This document shows positions 56,189 through 64,000 of a stretch of 64,000 nucleotides of DNA, piece by piece; position 1 is the first letter of the stretch, and every line of letters starts with the position of its first letter. A program made the position numbers and the translations under genes. Where the stretch lies: assembly GCF_013200955.2 (NCBI RefSeq), contig NZ_CP053697.2, positions 1,178,001-1,242,000 on the forward strand, written 5' to 3'. Origin of the DNA: Pseudomonas campi. Its GTDB lineage: Bacteria > Pseudomonadota > Gammaproteobacteria > Pseudomonadales > Pseudomonadaceae. Below the pieces are notes generated by a model that had not been told where the DNA came from, did no database searches, and saw only the letters and a list, made by a program, of their open reading frames with translations.

Positions 56189-56441
56189 CCCCGGGCCCAT
56201 CTAGGCCGTAGCGGGTCGCAGGAAGTGGCCAGGCCATGCTGCGCGCAGCACCCCATGGCGTGGGCTCGGGTGTTCCTTCGACCACCCGCCTCCTCCCCGC
56301 TGAGCAGGCCGTCACTCACTAGCTGCGCTAGCTGAACCGAGCCGCAGCGCCACTGCAACGACGGACCTGCGCGTTTCGCCAGTGGAGACGGCTACAGGAC
56401 TGTCGCACGTTCGGTGACGTCGAGCGCTAGCGGCCCAATAG

Positions 56442-57212
56442 CTAACCTCTGTATCTGCTTGCGACCAGAGGGAGCCATAGCGGCAGTACTGCGCCAGCGG
56501 ATAGCACATGCTTGATGCTGTGGCCGGACAGCAGCTCGCCGCTCAGGTGGAACAGCTGTTCGTCGCCAAGCTCGAAGAGCTTGGCCAGGGCATACCAAGC
56601 CACGCACAGGCCGAGGCGCAAGCCATATCCGCCAGGCTGCGGTCGGCAGAAGGCGAGCGCAGCCAGCACCAGCATGCCGCCAGCCTGCAAGAGTACCCAG
56701 GGCAGCAGGTTGTCGCTGGCCTGCCAGGCCCACAGGCTGGCCGCTCCGCCAAGAGCGACGGCCAGCAGCACGCCACTGGCTGCCGCCAGGCCCAGGCGAT
56801 CGGCGGTCGCCAGGCTCAGAATTGCGGCGAACAACACCAGCATGCCGAGGCGGTCGTAGAGCAGGTTGGGGTCGCTGGGCGACAGGTGGTAGACGCTGGA
56901 GCCGGCGAAGGTGAAAAGCAGCCCGAGGCACATCAACAGCGCCAGGCTGCGCCAGCGAGGGTCAGGCATCTGCGGCAGGCGGCTCAAGCCGAGCAGTGCG
57001 AGGAGCAGGAACGGCAGATTGCTGAGCACGTCCATGGCATGGGGAATGCCGAACAGGACACGCTGATCAGCGAAGGCGTGATAGTGCGTGGGTTGTTGCA
57101 CCGCTGGGGCCAGGACTGCGGCGAGCACCAGACCGAGCCCGAACAGGCACAGTGCGAATGAGGCCGGGCTTGGTCTGTGCCAATGGCGGGGTGGGCTGGT
57201 ATTCGAGTGCAT
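56442..57212 (-). CDS. CREST-superfamily membrane hydrolase (alkaline ceramidase-like)
   Basis: 256 residues with about seven membrane helices. The metal-site pattern of the CREST superfamily is complete: Ser105 and His109 in GSSVYHLSPSD, Asp120 in LLYDRLGM, and His231 with His235 in SGHSIKHVL. CREST members include alkaline ceramidases, PAQR receptors and hydrolases of amide bonds in lipids; pseudomonads do not usually make sphingolipids, so the natural substrate is open. The ATG at 57212 has GGAGAAGG just upstream. It is divergent from an HTH-regulator gene across 119 bases. Confidence 0.75.
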   Translation of the reverse strand: MHSNTSPPRHWHRPSPASFALCLFGLGLVLAAVLAPAVQQPTHYHAFADQRVLFGIPHAMDVLSNLPFLLLALLGLSRLPQMPDPRWRSLALLMCLGLLFTFAGSSVYHLSPSDPNLLYDRLGMLVLFAAILSLATADRLGLAAASGVLLAVALGGAASLWAWQASDNLLPWVLLQAGGMLVLAALAFCRPQPGGYGLRLGLCVAWYALAKLFELGDEQLFHLSGELLSGHSIKHVLSAGAVLPLWLPLVASRYRG

Positions 57213-57331
57213 GGCCTTCTCCATCAGGTCGCTGGTTGTGGCAGGCACTCTGGGTCCTTTTCGTGATTAAGTCTCTCTTCAGTGTTCTTGGTGGCGTATA
57301 AGTAGCTATCAAGTTCACTTTGGCGATACTT

Positions 57332-58063
57332 ATGGGCGCTTCATCTGAGTTGGTACCGATCATCAAGCGTGAGCTCAAGGCGCAGCAGCTCACCTATGCG
57401 GATCTAGCCCGCGAGTTGGGCATGTCCGAGTCCAACGTCAAGCGCATGCTGGCGAAGGAAGACATGCCGCTGTCGCGGGTGGACGCTATCTGCCGCGTGT
57501 TGCACCTCGACTTTGCCGACCTGGCCCGCCAGGTCGCCGATGCCCAGCCCTTGATCAGCACCCTCAGCCTGGAGCAGGAACAGGCTGTGGTGGGCGATGA
57601 GCAACTGATGTTGGTGGCGCTCTGTGTGCTGAGTCAGTGGACCGCCGAGCAGATGCTGGCAGTCTATCGCCTGAGCGAGGCAGAGCTGATCCGCGCCCTG
57701 ATTCGCCTCGACCGGCTGGGCGTCATCGAGTTGAAACCGTTGAACCGATACCGCCTCAAGCTGGCCAAGACCTTTCGCTGGCAACCCGACGGACCGGTGA
57801 TGCGCTACTTCCGCAAGCATGCATTGCAGGATTACTACGCTGGCGAATTCGCTGGTAGCGACGAAGGCTTGCTGCTGGTGCACGGGCGGATCAGTCGCGC
57901 ATTGGCGCCTTCGTTCGTCGAGCGCCTGCAGCGGGTGGCGCAGGAGTATGCCCAGCAGCATCTGGCCGACCAGAAGCTGCCCGAAGCCGAGCGGGAGGGC
58001 TATACGCTGGTCCTGGCGATGCGGCGCTGGGAGTTTGCGGTATTCGAGGCGTGGCGCCGCTGA
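57332..58063 (+). CDS. HTH-type transcriptional regulator
   Basis: 243 residues. An N-terminal XRE-like helix-turn-helix (about 20-65: LTYADLARELGMSESNVKRM) with a second winged-helix-like region near 115-155 (LSEAELIRALIRLDRLGVIE). It has no membrane segment. It is divergent from the CREST hydrolase gene, which it may control. The ATG at 57332 is favoured over a TTG at 57320; the ribosome site is weak either way. Confidence 0.78.
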   Translation: MGASSELVPIIKRELKAQQLTYADLARELGMSESNVKRMLAKEDMPLSRVDAICRVLHLDFADLARQVADAQPLISTLSLEQEQAVVGDEQLMLVALCVLSQWTAEQMLAVYRLSEAELIRALIRLDRLGVIELKPLNRYRLKLAKTFRWQPDGPVMRYFRKHALQDYYAGEFAGSDEGLLLVHGRISRALAPSFVERLQRVAQEYAQQHLADQKLPEAEREGYTLVLAMRRWEFAVFEAWRR

Positions 58064-58471
58064 TTAGCCCGCCACCAACTCGCGCATGCGCTGCAGCACG
58101 GCATTCAGGCCGTTGCTGCGCGAGGGTGAGAGCTGGCGGGCCAGGCCCAGCTGGTTGAACCAGTCGGCCAGATCGAGGGCGTCCAGCTCGGCTGCCGAGA
58201 GTCCGTCGACCCGCGCCAGCAGTACGGCCAGCAGGCCACGAATCAGTCGCGCATCGCTGGTCGCGCGGAACTGCCAGCGGCTCTCCTGTATTTCACCGAC
58301 CAGCCAGACCTGGCTTTCGCAGCCCGATACCCGATTGACCTCCTGCTTGTCCTCCTCGCTCAGCGGCGCCAGGCGTTCGCCCCACTGCATCAGCAGGCGC
58401 GCGCGCTGTTCCCAGCCGGGGCAGGCGGCAAAGGCGTCCAGGGCCTGCTGGGCCGGGCGAGGGAGCGTCAT
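58064..58471 (-). CDS. csdE: SufE/CsdE-family sulfur acceptor
   Basis: 135 residues. The sulfur-accepting Cys is in RVSGCESQVWL (about residue 51). CsdE takes persulfide sulfur from the desulfurase CsdA, which is encoded 94 bases upstream on the same strand across a REP palindrome, so one operon is likely. It is convergent with the HTH-regulator gene at the zero-base boundary (58063/58064). Confidence 0.9.
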   Translation of the reverse strand: MTLPRPAQQALDAFAACPGWEQRARLLMQWGERLAPLSEEDKQEVNRVSGCESQVWLVGEIQESRWQFRATSDARLIRGLLAVLLARVDGLSAAELDALDLADWFNQLGLARQLSPSRSNGLNAVLQRMRELVAG

Positions 58472-58485
58472 GCCGGTATCGCTGT

Positions 58486-58556
58486 TGTAGGAGCGAGCTC
58501 TGCTCGCGAAGCTTTTGGCGGGCCTGGTGTTCGCGAGCAGAGCTCGCTCCTACAGG
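58486..58556. repeat. REP-type palindrome, copy 2
   Basis: GTAGGAGCGAGCTCTGCTCG and the facing CGAGCAGAGCTCGCTCCTAC, perfect over 20 bases, around a centre of about 31 bases. It sits between csdA and csdE and may set their mRNA ratio. Confidence 0.85.
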
Positions 58557-58565
58557 TGTAGGCAC

Positions 58566-59771
58566 TCATCGCAACAGCTCCAGGGCCTTGTCCAAGGCGA
58601 CGAAGAAGCGCGTCAGGTCAGCGCCATCGTTGTACAGGCCGAGTGACACACGGATCGCCCCTGGCAGGCCGAGGCTTTTCAGCAGGGGCATGGCGCAGTG
58701 GTGACCGGCGCGTACGGCAATACCCTGCTCGGTGAGCAGATGGGCGAGGTCGGCGCTGTGTACCTCGGCCACGGTGAAACTGGCCAGGGCTACCTGTGGC
58801 TCGCCGATCAACTGGATACCGTCACGCGCGCTCAGGCCGGCCAGCAGCCTGGCGTGCAAGGCTGCCTCATGGCCGATCACGGCCGCCTGATCCAGGCCGG
58901 CCAGGTAATCCAGGCTGGCACCCAGGGCGATCACGCTGGAAATCGCCGGGGTGCCGGCCTCGAAGCCCAGCGGTGCCGGGCGGAAACGGGCGTGCTGATA
59001 GTCGGCCTCCAGCACCATTTCGCCGCCGAACTGCCAGTGGCGCAGTTGTGCCAGGGCCGTACCACGCCCGTAGAGCAGGCCGACACCGTCCGGGCCATAC
59101 AGCTTATGGCTGGAGCAGGCATAGAAGTCGCAGCCCAGCGCCTGCACGTCGTGGCGTCCGTGCAGCACGCCCTGGGCGCCATCGACCACGCTCAGCGCGC
59201 CTTGCGCCTGGGCCAGGGCGATCAGCTCGCGCACCGGTTGCCAGCGCCCCAGCACGTTGGACAGTTGCGATACGGCCAACAGGCGGGTGCGTGGGCTGAT
59301 CAGCGTGGCGGCCTGCGCCAGGTCGATCTGCCCGCAGCTATCCAGCGGCATGATCACCAGCTTGAGGCCACGGCGCAGCGCCAGTTGTTGCCAGGGCAGC
59401 AGGTTGGCGTGGTGCTCCAGGGCGCTGACGACGATCTCGTCGCCGGCGGCGAACAGAGGCTCCAGACCATAGGCCAGCAGGTTGAGGGATTCAGTGGTGC
59501 CGCGAGTGAAGATGATTTCCTCGCTGCTGGCCGCATTCAGCCACTGCGCGACCTTGCCCCGGCTGGCCTCAAAAGCGCGCGTGGCGCGCTCGCCCGGCAG
59601 GTGTTGGGCGCGGTGCACGTTGGCGGCGCCGCTGGCGTAGTAGCCGAGCAGGCTGTCGAGCATGGCCTGTGGCTTCTGCGCGGTGGCGGCGCTGTCCAGG
59701 TAGGTCTGGCCTTCGGCGTCGAGGGCCTGGATACCGGGAAAGTCGGTGCGCCAGGGGGAGTTCAGGGGCAT
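58566..59771 (-). CDS. csdA: Cysteine desulfurase CsdA
   Basis: 401 residues, fold type I PLP enzyme of the SufS/CsdA group. The PLP Lys is in SSHKLYGPDGVG and the sulfur-carrying Cys in RAGHHCAMPLL. It takes sulfur from cysteine and gives it to CsdE. A TATACT (59806-59801 on the minus strand) may be its -10 region. Confidence 0.92.
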   Translation of the reverse strand: MPLNSPWRTDFPGIQALDAEGQTYLDSAATAQKPQAMLDSLLGYYASGAANVHRAQHLPGERATRAFEASRGKVAQWLNAASSEEIIFTRGTTESLNLLAYGLEPLFAAGDEIVVSALEHHANLLPWQQLALRRGLKLVIMPLDSCGQIDLAQAATLISPRTRLLAVSQLSNVLGRWQPVRELIALAQAQGALSVVDGAQGVLHGRHDVQALGCDFYACSSHKLYGPDGVGLLYGRGTALAQLRHWQFGGEMVLEADYQHARFRPAPLGFEAGTPAISSVIALGASLDYLAGLDQAAVIGHEAALHARLLAGLSARDGIQLIGEPQVALASFTVAEVHSADLAHLLTEQGIAVRAGHHCAMPLLKSLGLPGAIRVSLGLYNDGADLTRFFVALDKALELLR

Positions 59772-59811
59772 GGGCTTCGGCACTGCTGGGAGATGTGCTG
59801 AGTATAAATAG

Positions 59812-59836
59812 ACAGGCCGGGCATGGGCCCGGCCTG
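59812..59836 (-). terminator. Hairpin between dapD and csdA
   Basis: ACAGGCCGGGC / GCCCGGCCTGT with a 3-base loop, read from dapD into CTATTT. The weak U-tract makes it a partial terminator at best. Confidence 0.5.
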
Positions 59837-59888
59837 TAGCCTTCAAGCATCAAAATTGGAGTGAAGCGCAGTAGCTTCAGACCAACTT

Positions 59889-60923
59889 TTAGTTGTGGGC
59901 GTGCAGGGCTTCGTTCAGCTCAATCGCGGTCTTGTTGGTCTTGCACTCCACCGCGCCGCTCTGCGAGTTGCGACGGAACAGCAGGTCCGGCTGGCCAGCC
60001 AGTTCGCGGGCCTTGATCACCTGGACCAGGTTGTTCTGCTCGTCGAGCAGGGCCACCTTGGTGCCGGCGGTGATGTACAGGCCGGATTCCACGGTGCTGC
60101 GATCACCCAGCGGGATGCCGATACCGGCGTTGGCGCCGATCAGGCAGCCTTCGCCGACCGAGATGATGATGTTGCCGCCACCAGAGAGGGTGCCCATGGT
60201 CGAGCAGCCGCCGCCCAGGTCCGAGCCCTTGCCGACGAATACGCCAGCGGAAACGCGGCCTTCGATCATGCCCGGGCCTGCGGTACCGGCGTTGAAGTTG
60301 ACGAAACCTTCGTGCATCACGGTGGTGCCTTCACCGATGTAGGCGCCCAGGCGCACGCGGGCGCTGTCGGCGATACGCACGCCGGCCGGCACCACGTAGT
60401 CGGTCATTTTCGGGAACTTGTCCACCGAGAACACTTCCAGCAGCTCGCCCTTCAGGCGCGCTTCCAGTTGGCGTTCGGCCAGCTCACTCAGATCGACGGC
60501 GCCCTGGCTGGTCCAGGCCACATTCTGCAGCAGCGGGAAGATACCGGTCAGGTTCAGGCCGTGTGGCTTGACCAGGCGGTGCGACAACAGGTGCAGCTTG
60601 AGGTAGGCCTCGGGGGTGCTGGTCAGGGCGATGTCGGCATCGAGGAAGGTCGCCACCAGTGGCTTGTGGCTCTCGGCCAGGCGAGTGAGCAGGGCGGCCT
60701 GGGCGGCGTCGATTCCTTTCAGGCTTTCTGCCAGTTCGGCTGCTTGCTGGGTGGTGAAGGCAATGGCCTGGTTGCCGCCGGTGTAGCCGAGCTTCTGCGC
60801 GACCTTGTCGGACAGGGCGGTGGTCGGGTGCAGCAGCGGCTGGGCGTAGAAGATTTCCAGCCAGTTGCCCTGGCGGTTCTGGGTGCCGACACCGAAGGCG
60901 ATGCTGAACAGTTGGGTAGACAT
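59889..60923 (-). CDS. dapD: 2,3,4,5-tetrahydropyridine-2,6-dicarboxylate N-succinyltransferase
   Basis: 344 residues, the longer Pseudomonas form. After an N-terminal domain, hexapeptide repeats (VRIADSARVRLGAYIGEGT, then GKGSDLGGGCSTMGTLSGG) form a left-handed beta-helix. It succinylates tetrahydrodipicolinate, preceding DapC and DapE in lysine synthesis. AAGAGGAA supports the ATG at 60923. Confidence 0.95.
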   Translation of the reverse strand: MSTQLFSIAFGVGTQNRQGNWLEIFYAQPLLHPTTALSDKVAQKLGYTGGNQAIAFTTQQAAELAESLKGIDAAQAALLTRLAESHKPLVATFLDADIALTSTPEAYLKLHLLSHRLVKPHGLNLTGIFPLLQNVAWTSQGAVDLSELAERQLEARLKGELLEVFSVDKFPKMTDYVVPAGVRIADSARVRLGAYIGEGTTVMHEGFVNFNAGTAGPGMIEGRVSAGVFVGKGSDLGGGCSTMGTLSGGGNIIISVGEGCLIGANAGIGIPLGDRSTVESGLYITAGTKVALLDEQNNLVQVIKARELAGQPDLLFRRNSQSGAVECKTNKTAIELNEALHAHN

Positions 60924-60992
60924 GGCAGTTCCTCTTGCTGAATTAGGTTGGATCAGGCCGGCGCGTCAGCAGCCAGGCGAATTCGTGGGGGC

Positions 60993-61355
60993 TCAGTTCA
61001 GGGCGGCGGCGTACAGCTCGGGCTTGAAGCCGACCAGGGTCTTGTCACCGAGGTCGAGCACCGGGCGCTTGATCATCGAGGGCTGGGCCAGCATCAGTTC
61101 GATGGCGCGCGCTTCGTCGAGATCGCTCTTCTGCGCCTCGTCGAGTTTGCGGAAGGTCGTGCCGGCGCGGTTCAGTACGGTTTGCCAGCCGTGCTCGGCG
61201 CACCAGTGCTGCAGGCGGGCGCGGTCGATGCCGGCGACCTTGTAGTCATGGAAGGCATAGGTGACGCCTTGCTCGTCGAGCCAGGTGCGGGCCTTCTTCA
61301 TCGTGTCACACGCCTTGATGCCATACAGGCACAGGCTTTCGCTGGTTTTGCTCAC
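60993..61355 (-). CDS. ArsC/Spx-family protein (YffB type)
   Basis: 120 residues from a GTG at 61355 that has GGAGAG upstream. The thioredoxin-like fold shows LYGIKACDTMKKARTWLDEQ (single Cys of the ArsC site, CxxT) and MIKRPVLDLGDKTLVGF. YffB-type genes are linked to dap genes in E. coli too. Probably not an arsenate reductase: no ars genes are nearby. Role unknown. Confidence 0.85.
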   Translation of the reverse strand: MSKTSESLCLYGIKACDTMKKARTWLDEQGVTYAFHDYKVAGIDRARLQHWCAEHGWQTVLNRAGTTFRKLDEAQKSDLDEARAIELMLAQPSMIKRPVLDLGDKTLVGFKPELYAAALN

Positions 61356-61568
61356 TCTGCGCGCTCTCCGCAAGCGATTGAACGATCGGTGCAATCAGCC
61401 GGCAATTATGCCACGCCCGACTGCTTTCGGCCGTTTTCGGCCTGCTTTCAGTGGTTCGCCTGGAATATGGCGTCAGACGAACGGCGATTCAATATGAGAC
61501 CTGGTCGAAAATTAACCAATCGCTACCTGTCTATCCTGCGCCGGGTGCGAAGTAGAGAGGTGCACGCC
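61356..61568. other. Gap before the alginate lyase gene
   Basis: 213 bases between divergent genes. I see no repeat, hairpin with T-run or clear promoter in it, only an AGAGAGG ribosome site at its right end. Confidence 0.4.
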
Positions 61569-62234
61569 ATGATTGATCTTAGCCATTGGGATCTGTCGAT
61601 CCCGGAAGGAAACCCCGTTATCGTCATTGAAAGCCCGCAGCTGGTGGCAGGTTACAACGACAAGTATTTCAAGCCTGCGGGCGGCGCTATCCAGTTCTGG
61701 GCCCCCGTCAGCGGCACCAGTACCAATCTCAGCGATTACCCGCGTACCGAGCTGCGTGAAGCGTATGCCGATGGCAAGCCGCGCAACTGGCTGTACACCG
61801 AGGGTACTGCCACCCTCAGCGCACGGTTGGCGGTCAACCAGTTGCCGTCCGTGGGCGGGGTGATCATCGGGCAGATCCACGCCAAGGATAATCCCTATCC
61901 CTTCCTTAAATTGAGCTATCGCCTGGATCGGGGTGTCGGCTACCTGGATGTCACCCTGCGCAAGAAGCCGACGGACAGTGCCAGCCCGGTGGTGCTGACC
62001 TACAAGAGCATGCCGCTCAATACCGCTTTCGACTATTCCTTCAAGGTTTCGCCAAGCGGTCGGTTGGATGTCAATGTTGCCGGCATGCAGTACAGCACCA
62101 CGGTCAATAGTGCCTGGGCGAAGAAGGCTTTCTACTTCAAGACCGGCAACTACATTCCGGACAATCAGGGTCCGGCAGCCGAGGGTGGGCGGGTGACCTT
62201 TTATGACATCAAGGTCGGTCACCAGCCCAAGTAG
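61569..62234 (+). CDS. Polysaccharide lyase family 7 (alginate lyase) without signal peptide
   Basis: 221 residues, essentially the bare PL7 catalytic domain. The three diagnostic regions are present: SDYPRTELRE (Arg59), GQIH (Gln102, His104) and YFKTGNYIPD with the catalytic Tyr. It should cleave alginate by beta-elimination. The ATG at 61569 follows AGAGAGG, and the sequence starts straight in the domain with no export signal. It is convergent with dapC with no gap. Confidence 0.88.
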   Translation: MIDLSHWDLSIPEGNPVIVIESPQLVAGYNDKYFKPAGGAIQFWAPVSGTSTNLSDYPRTELREAYADGKPRNWLYTEGTATLSARLAVNQLPSVGGVIIGQIHAKDNPYPFLKLSYRLDRGVGYLDVTLRKKPTDSASPVVLTYKSMPLNTAFDYSFKVSPSGRLDVNVAGMQYSTTVNSAWAKKAFYFKTGNYIPDNQGPAAEGGRVTFYDIKVGHQPK

Positions 62235-63428
62235 TCAGCCGCGAATGAATTGGCGAATGCGCTCGGCGGCTTCCACGCATTCGGTCAGCGGTGCGACCAG
62301 GGCCATGCGCACGCGCCTGGCGCCCGGGTTGTCGCCATTCACTTCGCGTGACAGGTAGGAGCCGGGCACCACGGTGACGTGCTGCTGGGCGAACAGTTCG
62401 CGGGTGAACTGGCTGTCGTCGCCCGGCGTCTTGGCCCACAGGTAGAAACCGCCGTCGGGGCGCTGCACGTCGAGTACCGGTCCGAGAATGTCGAGCATGG
62501 CGGCGAACTTCTCGCGGTACAGATCGCGGTTGGTGCGTACGTGGGCTTCGTCGTTCCAGGCGGCGACGCTGGCCAGCTGGGTCTGCACCGGCATGGCGCA
62601 GCCGTGGTAGGTGCGGTACAGCAGGAAGGCTTTGAGGATGTCGGCATCGCCAGCGACGAAGCCCGAGCGCAGGCCCGGCAGGTTGGAGCGCTTGGACAGG
62701 CTGTGGAACACCACGCAGCGCTTGAAGTCACTGCGGCCCAGTTCGGCGCAGGCGCTGAGCAGACCCGGTGGCGGGTTGTCCTCGTCGAAATACAGCTCGC
62801 TGTAGCACTCGTCGGCGGCGATGACGAAGTCATGCTGGTCGGCCAGGGCGATCAGCTTTTTCAGCTGTTCGAGCGGTACCAGGGCGCCGGTGGGGTTGCC
62901 GGGCGAGCAGAGAAAAAGGATCTGGCAGCGCTGCCAGACATCGGTCGGTACGGCGTCGAAGTCCGGGTTGAAGCCGTTGGCTTCCAGGCAGGGCAGGTAA
63001 TGCGGGGTGGCGCCGGCGAGCAGGGCGGCGCCTTCGTAGATCTGGTAGAACGGGTTGGGGCTGACCACCAGGCCCTGGCTCTCACGGCTTACCACGGTCT
63101 GGGTGAAGGCGAACAGCGCCTCACGCGTGCCGTTGACCGGCAGCACGTGGCGCGCGGCATCCAGCCAGCCGGCCGGCACCTTGAAGCGGCGTTCACACCA
63201 GGCGGCGATGGCTTCGCGCAGGGCCGGGATGCCCAGGGTGGTTGGGTAAACGGCCAGCTGATCGAGATTGGCGCTCAGTGCTTCGGCGACGAAGGTCGGC
63301 GACTTGTGCTTGGGTTCGCCGATGGACAGGGCGATCGGACGTTTGTCTGCCGGCGGCTGGGCGCCGGCGAGCAGGGCCCGCAGTTTCTCGAAGGGGTAGG
63401 GCTGTAGCTGGGTCAGGGCGTGATTCAT
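62235..63428 (-). CDS. dapC: Succinyldiaminopimelate transaminase
   Basis: 397 residues, fold type I aminotransferase. The PLP Lys is in FHSLSKRSNLPGLRSGF; SIGEPKHKSP near 37 and CSPGNPTGALV mark the family. It makes N-succinyl-diaminopimelate for DapE. AAGAGA lies before the ATG. Confidence 0.92.
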   Translation of the reverse strand: MNHALTQLQPYPFEKLRALLAGAQPPADKRPIALSIGEPKHKSPTFVAEALSANLDQLAVYPTTLGIPALREAIAAWCERRFKVPAGWLDAARHVLPVNGTREALFAFTQTVVSRESQGLVVSPNPFYQIYEGAALLAGATPHYLPCLEANGFNPDFDAVPTDVWQRCQILFLCSPGNPTGALVPLEQLKKLIALADQHDFVIAADECYSELYFDEDNPPPGLLSACAELGRSDFKRCVVFHSLSKRSNLPGLRSGFVAGDADILKAFLLYRTYHGCAMPVQTQLASVAAWNDEAHVRTNRDLYREKFAAMLDILGPVLDVQRPDGGFYLWAKTPGDDSQFTRELFAQQHVTVVPGSYLSREVNGDNPGARRVRMALVAPLTECVEAAERIRQFIRG

Positions 63429-63467
63429 AACGTCTCTTTACTACACGAGCGGGCCGCCAGGCCCGGG

Positions 63468-64000
63468 TCAGATGCGGATGGCGCCGGTGGTCTGGGTTTC
63501 GCCGTTGGCGTGCGACAGTTGCTGGACGATGGCGTCCTGCAAGCGGGCGCACAGTTCCGGGTCGGCCAGCGGCTGGTTGTGCGCGTCGGTGATGAAGAAG
63601 ATGTCTTCCACGCGCTCGCCCAGGGTGGCGATCTTGGCGTTCTGCAGCGACAGGTCGAAGTCCAGGAAGATCTTGCCGATCCGTGCCAGCAGGCCGGGGC
63701 GGTCCGGGGCGGTCAGCTCGATCACGGTCACCGGGCGCTGCGCATCGTTGTGGATGCTCACCTGCGGGGCGAAAGCGAAATGCTTGAGCTGGCGCGGCAC
63801 GCGGCGCTGGATGATGTTCGGGTAGTCGTCCGGATTCTTCAGTGCGCCGATCAGGCCTTCGCGGATCTGCTTGATCCGCGCCGGGTTGTCGCCGATGCGT
63901 CCGCCCTCGGTATCCAGCACGATATAGGTGTCGAGGGTGAACTGGCTGGTGGAGGTGATCACCCGCGCGTCATGGATGTTCAGGTTGAGCTGGTCCATGG
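63468..64000 (-). CDS. glnD: PII uridylyltransferase GlnD, C-terminal part (start outside window)
   Basis: The last 177 residues of GlnD in an open frame reaching the right edge. Two ACT-domain segments are visible: [12 protein letters not shown] early and the second, [20 protein letters not shown], followed by [23 protein letters not shown] domains sense glutamine and switch GlnD between uridylylation and deuridylylation of PII. dapC lies 39 bases downstream. Confidence 0.95.
   Translation of the reverse strand, partial: MDQLNLNIHDARVITSTSQFTLDTYIVLDTEGGRIGDNPARIKQIREGLIGALKNPDDYPNIIQRRVPRQLKHFAFAPQVSIHNDAQRPVTVIELTAPDRPGLLARIGKIFLDFDLSLQNAKIATLGERVEDIFFITDAHNQPLADPELCARLQDAIVQQLSHANGETQTTGAIRI

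Noticed and set aside
56189..56441. A small gene in the gap between the DUF1456 gene and the CREST hydrolase
   Set aside because: Short frames there have no ribosome site, family resemblance or typical codon pattern.
60993..61355. Arsenate reductase
   Set aside because: The ArsC/Spx-fold protein matches the YffB type linked to dap genes; no other arsenic-resistance gene is nearby.

Overview
The window is chromosomal DNA of a high-GC gammaproteobacterium, almost certainly Pseudomonas. From memory of P. aeruginosa PAO1, the backbone order recJ ... prfB-lysS-tetR-lipoprotein ... ppc-adk-tsaB ... rsmJ-mexL/mexJ-mexK ... plsB-ABC/gldG ... dapE ... tcdA ... csdE-csdA-dapD-arsC-like-dapC-glnD matches the PA3725 to PA3658 stretch. 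recJ is cut by the left edge and glnD by the right edge. I found no rRNA, tRNA, CRISPR array, integrase or transposase gene.

Layout. 1-14 kb: recJ end, an NMT1-type sensor diguanylate cyclase beside a LapG-type periplasmic protease, a DUF533 protein, a SulP transporter and Ca2+/H+ exchanger pair, a Cache-HAMP-GGDEF cyclase, then an accessory locus with a VIT/vWA protein ending in a PEP-CTERM-like tail, an exosortase with an EpsI-like tail, and a lone autotransporter-type beta-barrel. 14-30 kb: translation and core metabolism (prfB with its programmed frameshift, lysS, ppc, adk, tsaB, rsmJ), with small conserved proteins including a QEGLA/HExxxH protein, an AIM24 protein and an EF-hand-like protein. 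30-35 kb: MexL/MexJ/MexK-type efflux locus. 35.8-40.1 kb: a compact three-gene operon (alpha/beta hydrolase, caspase-like protease, unknown partner) behind plsB; this is the best candidate for an undescribed system. 43-48 kb: ABC/GldG transporter and a cold-shock protein. 48-64 kb: rlmA, three dap genes (dapE, dapD, dapC), a GH17-GT2 NdvB-type glucan synthase, the Csd/TcdA sulfur and tRNA-modification genes, a CREST-type membrane hydrolase divergent from an HTH regulator, a signal-less PL7 alginate lyase, and glnD.

The intergenic DNA carries two families of 140-280 bp non-coding elements with terminal inverted repeats. The ends match each other within a copy but differ between copies, as expected if pairing rather than sequence is maintained. 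Several sit directly on stop codons of neighbouring genes. Two REP-type palindromes and some GGTGGAT-type repeats are also present.

The genes link into a few themes: c-di-GMP and surface adhesion (two GGDEF proteins, LapG), surface protein sorting (VIT/exosortase), lysine/peptidoglycan precursor synthesis (dapE/D/C), and tRNA position-37 modification (tsaB for t6A, tcdA with csdA/csdE for its cyclic form). Gene calls rest on motif reading and recall; no database search was possible.
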